Assembly (NCBI GenBank): GCA_016789485.1
Contig: JAEURE010000024.1
Coordinates: forward strand, 1 to 16,942
Direction: 5' to 3'
DNA: 16,942 nucleotides
Origin: Anaerolineales bacterium
Lineage (GTDB): Bacteria; Chloroflexota; Anaerolineae; Anaerolineales; Villigracilaceae
Shown: one piece after another, positions 7,083-13,008 of the stretch
Layout of the letters: each line of letters opens with the position of its first letter
Numbering within the stretch: the first letter of the stretch is position 1
The notes under the pieces: generated by a model
Databases searched by the model: none
Seen by the model: the letters and a program-made list of their open reading frames with translations, nothing else
What the model was told of the DNA's origin: nothing
Translations under genes and position numbers: made by a program

Positions 7083-8336
7083 TCACCCTTTTTTACCAGT
7101 CTTTTTGACCGTTTCCCTTACAGCATCTTCTATGCGAGGCTGGGTTTGGCTGCCTGCTTTTGGGAAATAGACCATGAACACAGTTCCAACGCCGATCTTG
7201 CTTTTTACCTCAATGCGCCCGCCATGCCCATGAACGATTTGTTTGCAGATGGATAAGCCCAGGCCGGTACCGGACGCGCGCGATTCATGCTCGCGCACGC
7301 GATAGAATTTTTGGAATAAATGCGGCAGTGATTCATCAGGGATCCCAACTCCCGTATCCTGAATATAGACGCAAAGTTCATTGTCCATCGATTCGGCGCG
7401 CAGCATCACGGTCCCGTTGGGGCGGTTGTATTTTATTGAGTTGCTTAATAGATTCAATAATACCTGCTTGATTTTGTCGCGGTCTGCTTCAAGCAGAGGC
7501 AGGTTTTCAGGCGATTCGACACGAAGCTGGATGTTATCTTCGATGGCTTTGGAAGACATTACATCCTTGCACTCGTACATGAGGTCTGCAACACTGAAGA
7601 CTGTTTTACGGAACTGCACCCGTCCTGATTCAAGCCTTGCGAGATCAAGGAAGGAGGAAGCCAGGGCGTTCAGGCGCATGGTCTCGTTGTGAATGTTGTT
7701 GATGATTTGGTCGCGCTGCTCCTGCGACATTTCGGGCCGCAGCAACAGATACGTGGCAGTGCTGAGAGAGGACAATGGCGTACGTAATTCGTGAACAAAT
7801 TCCGAGATCAGATCCGATTGCTGGAAGAGACGTGCATTTTCAATGGCGACAGCCGCCTGTGCGCCCAACACAAGCAGCATGGATTCGTCTGTATCGGAAA
7901 ATTTGCCTCGTTGTTTATTCAGAGCTTCCAGCACCCCCACGATCTTGTTTTTGGTGACCAGTGGAATCCCAAGAAGCGATTCTGTTGGGAACCCTGTAGT
8001 AACTTCCACGTTGGAGAAAAAGCGGGGATCATCGTGAGCGTTTGTGATACGCACCGGCTTGCGATTGTTTACGATCCAGCCTGCAATGCTTCCTTCCAGG
8101 GGAACCATCAAGCCTCGTCGCGTGGACTCGTCCAAATTTGTGGAGACCTGAAAATACAACTGACGGGAAGTGTCATCGTACAAAAGGATGGATGCCGCTT
8201 CCGCGCCGCTGATCTCCGCCGCGGCATGCACAATGCGCGAAAGCAGGATGTCGAGGTCCAGAGTGGAGGCAAGATCGCGTGCAATGTCAATTAATCGGCG
8301 ATAACCATCCAGTCGCTCGGTTTTAATTTCAGCCAT
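7083..8336 (-). CDS. GAF-domain sensor histidine kinase (cytoplasmic)
   Basis: A 417-residue protein from ATG 8336, which lies close to GGAGAG upstream; an in-frame ATG at 8378 would overlap the previous gene by 50 bases. A GAF domain spans about residues 15-172 (ILLYDD, GSIAGWIVNNRKPVRI, LLGIPLVTKNKIVGVLEALNK). The HisKA dimerisation helix follows, with the H box SEFVHELRTPL and phospho-acceptor His182. The ATPase domain shows the N box (LLNLLSNSIKYN), G1 (DTGVGIPDES), F box (FQKFYRV) and G2 (GTGLGLSICKQIV). There is no membrane span, so it senses a cytoplasmic signal through GAF or a protein partner. Its 5' end overlaps the Sir2 gene by eight bases. The natural partner is the receiver domain encoded at 9102-10268 in the same operon. 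Confidence 0.95.
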   Translation of the reverse strand: MAEIKTERLDGYRRLIDIARDLASTLDLDILLSRIVHAAAEISGAEAASILLYDDTSRQLYFQVSTNLDESTRRGLMVPLEGSIAGWIVNNRKPVRITNAHDDPRFFSNVEVTTGFPTESLLGIPLVTKNKIVGVLEALNKQRGKFSDTDESMLLVLGAQAAVAIENARLFQQSDLISEFVHELRTPLSSLSTATYLLLRPEMSQEQRDQIINNIHNETMRLNALASSFLDLARLESGRVQFRKTVFSVADLMYECKDVMSSKAIEDNIQLRVESPENLPLLEADRDKIKQVLLNLLSNSIKYNRPNGTVMLRAESMDNELCVYIQDTGVGIPDESLPHLFQKFYRVREHESRASGTGLGLSICKQIVHGHGGRIEVKSKIGVGTVFMVYFPKAGSQTQPRIEDAVRETVKKTGKKG

Positions 8337-9105
8337 GTAGCACTCTCTCCGTGATTGCAGGTATGATCGTCGCAACATCTTCCAGGATCGACACGTCTGC
8401 GCGAACGTTCAAGTAGGTCTGAGTATTATTGACGATAATGAGGTGTGCTCCGCGATCCAATGCCTGCATGGGTAAACCAGCTACAGGCAGGACTTCCAAC
8501 GAGGAGCCTGCCACCAGCATAAGGTCACATTGACGCGCCTCCCGCTGAGCCCTGAACATTGCAGCTTGCGGAAGTTGTTCACCAAAAAGGATCACGTCAG
8601 GCTTAAGAAGTTGAGCACAGTTTGGGCATTTCGGAAGTTCGCCCGTATCGACAAACGGGGCCAGATACTCCTTTGCCTGCACCTGATGATAACACTGGGA
8701 GCAGGTTAAAGTTTGCATGGTGCCGTGCATTTCGATTACAGTTTTTGATCCTGCTTTTTGATGAAGCATATCTATATTTTGGGTAATGATGGATTTTATT
8801 TTTCCCGCCGCTTCCATTTGTGCCAGTGCCAGGTGGGCGGGATTGGGTTGGGCATTATAGATCTGACTTGCCAGTGGACGGAACCATGAAAAAAAACGCT
8901 CCGGCCTCGTGCGAAAGGTGGTAAGCGAGGCGGCTTCCAACGGTTCATCCTTGGACCATAAACCTGTTCCCGTGGAACGGAAATCCGGTATCCCTGACGG
9001 TGTGGACAAACCTGCGCCAGTAAGAATAACAGCGTGCTTTGATTGGCGGAACAAATCCGCGGCGAATTGAATGTTCTCTTGAGTCTTTTCAGAAAAGGGG
9101 ATCAT
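8329..9105 (-). CDS. Sir2-family NAD-dependent protein deacylase
   Basis: This 258-residue protein is the usual size for a bacterial sirtuin. It shows the NAD-binding motifs GAGLSTPSGIPDFRS (30-44) and TQNIDMLHQKAG (108-119), and catalytic His127 in EMHGT. Four zinc-binding cysteines are present (C135, C138, C160, C163). Later motifs are PDVILFGE (169-176), GSSLEVLPVAGLP (200-212) and VNN near 225. It removes acyl groups from lysines using NAD+ and yields nicotinamide and O-acyl-ADP-ribose. The Tyr/Arg pair that marks SIRT5-like desuccinylases is not seen at the expected place (RTRPERFFSWF region), so plain deacetylase activity is more likely. ATG 9105 overlaps the stop of the upstream gene as ATGA, so translation is coupled; the longer frame to 9285 only reads through the neighbour. 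Confidence 0.96.
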   Translation of the reverse strand: MIPFSEKTQENIQFAADLFRQSKHAVILTGAGLSTPSGIPDFRSTGTGLWSKDEPLEAASLTTFRTRPERFFSWFRPLASQIYNAQPNPAHLALAQMEAAGKIKSIITQNIDMLHQKAGSKTVIEMHGTMQTLTCSQCYHQVQAKEYLAPFVDTGELPKCPNCAQLLKPDVILFGEQLPQAAMFRAQREARQCDLMLVAGSSLEVLPVAGLPMQALDRGAHLIIVNNTQTYLNVRADVSILEDVATIIPAITERVLHG

Positions 9106-10268
9106 CGCGCCTTTTCGCGCTCGATGACCGCATCTGCAATTTTTAGGAATTGCTGGGAGGTCATGTTTGTCGGTTGCGACATCACAGCCGGGGTCTGCAT
9201 ACGCGCTGCCTGCATGAATAGTTCCGGAGCAGGTGTGAGCGTGGCTGTGATCGAATGGCCAAGTTTTTCCTGAACCTGAGTCCATGCCATTTGCGCTTCC
9301 GAGCGCTGACGATTGTTCAGCACCACGTTAATATTCCTGTGATCAACATCCAGAGCGGCGATCTCTTCGATCAATAATTTTGTATGTTGGATGGTGCCCG
9401 GCACACCTTCTAATACCACCATGCACTCGTTACACATCGGAAGAATTTTTTGGACAAATGCTGGCAGTCCCACACCCATATCCAGGACGACGAAGCGGGC
9501 ACTGGACGCAAGACGGGTGATTAACGCCTCATAGTTTTGTACTTGCGAGGTTAATGTAACATCACGCGGGTTTTCCGATGCAAGCAGGAGTTTGATTCCC
9601 GAGTTGTGAGGCAAAAGGGATGACTGTACTTTTTCACGAGTGATTTCCACCACGCTGCCTTGCAGCATTTCGGTCAGTCCTTTTTGGCTTGATATTCCAA
9701 GGTCCATCCCCAGAGTTCCCTGTCCCGGTGTGAGTTCTGCAAGGATGACATCCGTCTGTGCGCGTGTGAAAAGACTCGCCGCCAGATTGGTTGCCAGAGT
9801 TGAAACGCCCAATCCGCCGCGTGTGGACAATACGCCGACAATATAGCCGTGATGATCTTGGAGTGTGGTGGTGAGCTCGCCCGTCTCTTTTTTGGGAGTT
9901 GCGCGTGCCAGCAGCGCTTTTACATGGGCTTGCAATTCAGTGGGGTGTGTGGGTTTTGTGAGGTAATCATCGGCGCCAACCTCGAAACCGGTGACCTTAT
10001 CATCCAGTTGGGTCTTTGCTGTGAACATCAAGATTGGTATGGAAACAGTGGCTGGATTTTTTCGCAGGCGACGCGTTACCTCGTAGCCGTCCATATCCGG
10101 CATCATAACGTCCAATAAGATCAGGTCCGGGCGCTCTTCAAGCGCTTTGGTGAGTCCTTGTGAGCCGTTCGAAGCCGCACTGATCAGGTAGCCCTGTCGC
10201 TGCAGCATCAGCCCAACAAGCCGTAGTGTGTCTACATCGTCGTCAATGATTAGAATCTTTTCAGCCAT
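9102..10268 (-). CDS. Response-regulator receiver fused to CpaE/TadZ-like ATPase
   Basis: This 388-residue protein is read from ATG 10268, with GAGGT just upstream. Residues 1-120 are a receiver domain with acidic triad DDD (9-11), phospho-acceptor Asp53 in LLDVMMPDMDGYE, Thr83 and Lys105. Residues 140-385 are a MinD/ParA-like ATPase. The P-loop is atypical, STRGGLGVSTLATNLA (148-163), in which both lysines of the deviant Walker A are absent, as is usual in CpaE and TadZ proteins. A Walker B-like VVLDMGVGLP follows, then VVLEGVPGTIQHTK and NVVLNN segments. CpaE/TadZ proteins place Tad/Flp pilus machinery at the cell pole; no tad genes lie in the window, so a different localisation target is possible. 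It is the first gene of the operon and overlaps the Sir2 gene by four bases. Confidence 0.93.
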   Translation of the reverse strand: MAEKILIIDDDVDTLRLVGLMLQRQGYLISAASNGSQGLTKALEERPDLILLDVMMPDMDGYEVTRRLRKNPATVSIPILMFTAKTQLDDKVTGFEVGADDYLTKPTHPTELQAHVKALLARATPKKETGELTTTLQDHHGYIVGVLSTRGGLGVSTLATNLAASLFTRAQTDVILAELTPGQGTLGMDLGISSQKGLTEMLQGSVVEITREKVQSSLLPHNSGIKLLLASENPRDVTLTSQVQNYEALITRLASSARFVVLDMGVGLPAFVQKILPMCNECMVVLEGVPGTIQHTKLLIEEIAALDVDHRNINVVLNNRQRSEAQMAWTQVQEKLGHSITATLTPAPELFMQAARMQTPAVMSQPTNMTSQQFLKIADAVIEREKAR

Positions 10269-10290
10269 GTTTACCTCGATAGTCGGATAG

Positions 10291-10319
10291 AGTCTAGCAC
10301 AAACAAAGATAACGGACAA
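10291..10319 (-). promoter_or_regulatory. Promoter of the signalling operon
   Basis: On the minus strand TTGTCC (10319-10314) and TAGACT (10296-10291) are 17 bases apart; each matches the sigma-70 consensus at four of six positions. The start codon at 10268 follows after a leader of about 17 bases that carries GAGGT as ribosome binding site. Confidence 0.55.
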
Positions 10320-10412
10320 GTTCCCATGGGTAATATGTCTCTTCGGTATGAAATCCGCGGCTGGGGGCATCATGACTCAGTTCGTCATATCAGATGGAAG
10401 AGGATGTACAGA

Positions 10413-10691
10413 ATGCTCGTGGAATTTAATGCGAAATTTTCAGACCTGAATTCGGGGAATGACTCGTTTTTGGCACCGGAAGATGACGGTATTTATGAGG
10501 TGTGCATTGCCAACATTAACCCAAAAGAGAGACGTAAGCGGCTGAGATTTGGAATTACGCAATTTGTAGTAAGCCTGGTAGTTCTGTCTGCTTTGCTCAT
10601 TCTCGGAGCGGACAAAATCTTGCGGCTGCCCCTGTTTTTCCTGTTTGGTGCGGCGGCGGCTGGATTCTTCCAGTGGCGGGACAAGACCTGA
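10413..10691 (+). CDS. Small membrane protein of unknown function
   Basis: A 92-residue protein from ATG 10413, which has AGAGGA eight bases upstream; in-frame ATGs at 10404 and 10326 are possible but have poorer sites. The first 40 residues are polar and acidic (FLAPEDDGIYEVCIANINP), followed by a basic stretch KERRKRLRF and two hydrophobic helices (about 52-71 and 75-88). It is divergent from the signalling operon, with 144 bases between the start codons. I do not recognise the family. Its UGA is followed immediately and in the same frame by another short coding stretch (10692-10853), so the two may once have been, or still be, one product. Confidence 0.6.
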   Translation: MLVEFNAKFSDLNSGNDSFLAPEDDGIYEVCIANINPKERRKRLRFGITQFVVSLVVLSALLILGADKILRLPLFFLFGAAAAGFFQWRDKT

Positions 10692-10853
10692 GTGGCCCTT
10701 GCAGGGCGTGGTTCACGCCTGACTACAAACGAAGTTGAAGATATCGAAGATCAAAGCGAGCTGAAACAGGTCAGATTGCAGGCTTTGAAGGTGTTGGGAA
10801 AATCGACATTGGTTGCAATTGCGCTGACTTTTTTGGTGATGTTGCTGCCGTAA
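10692..10853 (+). CDS. Very short membrane ORF directly after a UGA, same frame
   Basis: From GTG 10692 to TAA 10853 the frame encodes 53 residues: a polar N terminus (RLTTNEVEDIEDQSELKQV), then a C-terminal hydrophobic helix, STLVAIALTFLVMLLP. The amphipathic then hydrophobic pattern looks like a real tail-anchored peptide. GTG is the first codon after the UGA of the previous gene and has no clear ribosome binding site. It could be a coupled small gene or the second half of a protein split by the UGA. A terminator follows six bases after the stop, which supports this as the true 3' end of a transcription unit. Confidence 0.45.
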   Translation: MALAGRGSRLTTNEVEDIEDQSELKQVRLQALKVLGKSTLVAIALTFLVMLLP

Positions 10854-10858
10854 TTGGA

Positions 10859-10893
10859 AAAAGAGTCCCCAAGTAAAACTTGGGGACTCTTTT
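10859..10893 (+). terminator. Intrinsic terminator after the two short membrane ORFs
   Basis: A perfect 15-bp stem (10859-10873 with 10879-10893) closes around TAAAA. Its core is GAGTCCCCAAG/CTTGGGGACTC and it ends in TTTTATTT. Confidence 0.93.
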
Positions 10894-10979
10894 ATTTCAG
10901 CGTGGCAAACTGCCTGGGTTGGCTGGCAGGTTTCAGGTTGGGAAAGAAGCGGCTGGCTGGGGGAAGTATCCATCAGAGT

Positions 10980-10985
10980 TATAAT
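10980..10985 (+). promoter_or_regulatory. Possible -10 element upstream of surE
   Basis: A perfect TATAAT lies 34 bases before the surE start. The -35 region at the matching distance is G-rich and shows no good TTGACA-like hexamer, so a promoter here would be weak or activator-dependent. Confidence 0.4.
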
Positions 10986-10993
10986 TCACAAAT

Positions 10994-11014
10994 AAAAATC
11001 AGAAATCGGAAATG
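10994..11014. repeat. Three-unit heptamer tract in the surE leader
   Basis: Consecutive seven-base units AAAAATC, AGAAATC and GGAAATG share the AAAT core at the same phase and end four bases before the surE start codon. The tract occupies the place where a Shine-Dalgarno site would be expected. It is short, so chance cannot be excluded, but it matches the period of the three longer tracts downstream. Confidence 0.4.
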
Positions 11015-11018
11015 AATC

Positions 11019-11783
11019 ATGCATATTCTTGTAACAAATGACGATGGTGTACAGGCGCCCGGGCTTTTAGCTCTGGCGCAGGAGATGCGCAAGCTTGGCA
11101 AGGTGACCGTGTTTGCTCCCGACAGGAACTGGTCAGCTTCGGGACATGTGAAGACAATGGAGCGCCCGCTGCGGGTACGCGAGACAGTGCTTGCCGATGG
11201 GACGAGCGCATTTATGTCTGACGGCGCGCCATCAGATTGTGTGGCACTGCCTTTGCTTGGATTGATCGAGGAGCAGATTGACCTTGTCGTTTCTGGCATC
11301 AATCCAAATGCGAACATCGGACATGATGTGACGTATTCGGGAACGGTCACTGCGGCGATGGAAGCTGTGATTGCGGGCGTGAAGGGGATCGCCGTTTCGC
11401 TTGACTCGCCCGAAGGATTCAAAGGCTTGTTGGATTATTCCTGTGCGGCTTCGGTGGCGCGGCGCGTGGCAGAGCAGGTGATTGCAGACGGACTGCCCGA
11501 AGGCGTGGTCTTGAATGTCAATGTGCCCTATCTGAAAGAGGATGAACTGAAGGGATTTATGGTCACACGTCAGGGGTTGCGGGTTTATCGCGATGCGTTG
11601 GATGTTCGCACGGATCCGCGCGGCAAGCCGTATTACTGGATCGGCGGTGAAGCGCCGACAGGCGTTGCCGAAGACGGCACGGATTTCGGCACGCTTGCAC
11701 AGGGATATGTGTCCATTACGCCGTTGCAATTGGATTTGACCCATTACAAAGCAATGGATGTATTGAAGAAGTGGAAGTTTTAA
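11019..11783 (+). CDS. surE: 5'/3'-nucleotidase SurE
   Basis: A 254-residue cytoplasmic phosphatase of full family length. SurE hydrolyses nucleoside 5'- and 3'-monophosphates, and short polyphosphates in some species, using a divalent metal. The metal-binding residues are all visible: NDDG with Asp8 and Asp9, Ser39 in APDRNWSASG (33-42), and Asn95 in VVSGINPNANIGHD. SDGAPSDCV (67-75) and TYSGTVTAAMEA (105-116) are further conserved motifs. It opens a tightly packed plus-strand run: the next gene starts two bases after its stop. There is no good Shine-Dalgarno site; the leader is instead an A-rich heptamer tract. Confidence 0.97.
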   Translation: MHILVTNDDGVQAPGLLALAQEMRKLGKVTVFAPDRNWSASGHVKTMERPLRVRETVLADGTSAFMSDGAPSDCVALPLLGLIEEQIDLVVSGINPNANIGHDVTYSGTVTAAMEAVIAGVKGIAVSLDSPEGFKGLLDYSCAASVARRVAEQVIADGLPEGVVLNVNVPYLKEDELKGFMVTRQGLRVYRDALDVRTDPRGKPYYWIGGEAPTGVAEDGTDFGTLAQGYVSITPLQLDLTHYKAMDVLKKWKF

Positions 11784-11784
11784 A

Positions 11785-12261
11785 ATGATAACGATTGCGA
11801 AATTGATCCCCGTTCTTCAAACCGCCATTGGACCTGTCATCCTGATATCAGGCGTTGGCTTGCTTTTGTTGAGCATGACCAACCGCCTTTCACGCGTCAT
11901 TGACCGCGCTCGAAACCTGCTCGCTTTATCCGAATCAATGCACGGCCCTGCAAAAGATAAAACCTTGGCACAGATCGATATTCTTTGGGAGCAGGCGCGT
12001 TTGATCCGCAAATCTATTCTTTTCGGTGCGATCAGTGTTTTGTGCGCCGCCTTGTTGATTATTGCGCTGTTCATCACAGCCCTTTTTGGTCTGGAGGATG
12101 CATGGCTTATCAGCATCATTTTTGTGTGCTGCATGCTTTCTTTGATCGGGTCGCTGCTTTCCTTTATCAAGGATATTAACCAGTCGCTTTCTGCATTCAC
12201 GGTTGAATTGTACGGGTATGGCAAGCATGCAGAACAGAATATAAGGATAAAGAAAAAATGA
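11785..12261 (+). CDS. DUF2721 family membrane protein
   Basis: This 158-residue protein has an N-terminal membrane helix (about 12-30) with the family signature GVGLLLLSMTNRLSRVIDRAR. An amphipathic, charged helix follows (about 40-73), then two more membrane helices (about 75-97 and 103-125). The short end contains LSAFTVELYG. This layout fits PF11026 (DUF2721), whose function is unknown. It starts two bases after surE and its stop overlaps the next start as ATGA, so both neighbours are translationally coupled to it. Confidence 0.85.
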   Translation: MITIAKLIPVLQTAIGPVILISGVGLLLLSMTNRLSRVIDRARNLLALSESMHGPAKDKTLAQIDILWEQARLIRKSILFGAISVLCAALLIIALFITALFGLEDAWLISIIFVCCMLSLIGSLLSFIKDINQSLSAFTVELYGYGKHAEQNIRIKKK

Positions 12262-12539
12262 ACTTTCTCCAAAAACTTTTCGGCGGCTCCTCTTCCAAGC
12301 CTGATAAACGCTATTACACCTTCACGGTCAAATGCAAACGCTGCGGTGAATTGATCGAAGGCCGCGTTGATTTGGACAATGACCCGAGCGTGGAATATGA
12401 AGAAGGCGGAGATGTGTACTACGCCTGTAAAGTGTTGATCGGTGAAGGCAGATGTTTCCAGCGCGTGGAAGCCCTATTCAAGTTCACGCCTGAACGGACG
12501 CTGATTGAGCGTGAGGTCACAGGTGGCGAATTTGTCTAG
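12258..12539 (+). CDS. Small four-cysteine protein, zinc-ribbon-like
   Basis: A 93-residue soluble protein with four cysteines: C26 and C29 (CKRCGE), C57 (YYACKV) and C66 (GRCFQ). They are arranged as C-x2-C and C-x8-C, with 27 residues between the pairs. This is compatible with one structural zinc site in a beta-rich fold. The N terminus (FLQKLFGGSSSKPDKR) is basic and probably flexible. AAGGA lies upstream inside the DUF2721 gene, with which it shares the ATGA overlap. I do not recognise a characterised family; a regulatory or RNA/protein-binding role would be a guess. Confidence 0.8.
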   Translation: MNFLQKLFGGSSSKPDKRYYTFTVKCKRCGELIEGRVDLDNDPSVEYEEGGDVYYACKVLIGEGRCFQRVEALFKFTPERTLIEREVTGGEFV

Positions 12540-13008
12540 CGCGAGCAGAGCGAGCATCGAAGAATATTGGAACTCCTTTCTCGCAACGCTTCCTTCTGAT
12601 TCTCCCTATCGCGAAAAAAAGTATGTTGCAGAAGGTTTTGGCGACTACCCAAAGCTTGCGGATGAACTCGGCGCTTTGGTCGTGAGCGGAATCAAAACAG
12701 GCACATGTTCCGCGCTTTGGGAGTGGCAGGCGGAAGGGAATCCAATTCCTGAAGTTGGGCTGATCTCCATTGTGTTGAATGGCACGGGAGAACCCATCTG
12801 CATCATCGAGACTACTGAAGTCACTCAGCGCCGTTTCAACGAGGTAAATGAAGACTTCGCTCATTCTGAAGGTGAAGGTGATCTCTCCCTTCAATACTGG
12901 CGCGACGCTCACACAACGTACTTCTCGCGCGTCCTTCCAAAGATTGGCAGGGAATTCAGCGAAGATATGCCGCTGGTTTGCGAACGATTTCAGGTCATCC
13001 ATAAGTAA
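12532..13008 (+). CDS. ASCH-domain protein (PUA-like, probable nucleic-acid binder)
   Basis: A 158-residue protein from TTG 12532, preceded by AGGTGG at the right distance and overlapping the previous gene by eight bases. A TTG at 12505 is possible but would overlap by 35 bases. The ASCH-type signature is present: LGALVVSGIKTGTCSALWEW (G-x-K-x-x-T), then VGLISIVLNGTGEPICIIETTEV and the FAHSEGEGDLSLQYWRDAH segment with its conserved acidic and tryptophan residues. ASCH domains have the PUA-like fold and are thought to act on RNA or modified bases; some members hydrolyse N4-acetylcytidine, and the substrate here is unknown. The stop overlaps the next start by one base (TAATG). Confidence 0.88.
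   Translation: MSSASRASIEEYWNSFLATLPSDSPYREKKYVAEGFGDYPKLADELGALVVSGIKTGTCSALWEWQAEGNPIPEVGLISIVLNGTGEPICIIETTEVTQRRFNEVNEDFAHSEGEGDLSLQYWRDAHTTYFSRVLPKIGREFSEDMPLVCERFQVIHK

Noticed and set aside
7791..8294. Plus-strand frame of 167 residues opposite the GAF kinase
   Set aside because: The minus strand carries clear GAF, HisKA and ATPase motifs over this span; the opposite frame shows no family features.
9106..9285. N-terminal extension of the Sir2 protein
   Set aside because: The extra 60 residues are read out of frame through the end of the receiver-ATPase gene; the ATGA overlap at 9102-9105 gives a start matching the normal sirtuin length.
10979..11744. Minus-strand frames of 147 and 170 residues opposite surE
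   Set aside because: surE is complete with all catalytic motifs on the plus strand; the antisense frames show no domain, have no plausible start signals and follow from codon usage of the real gene.
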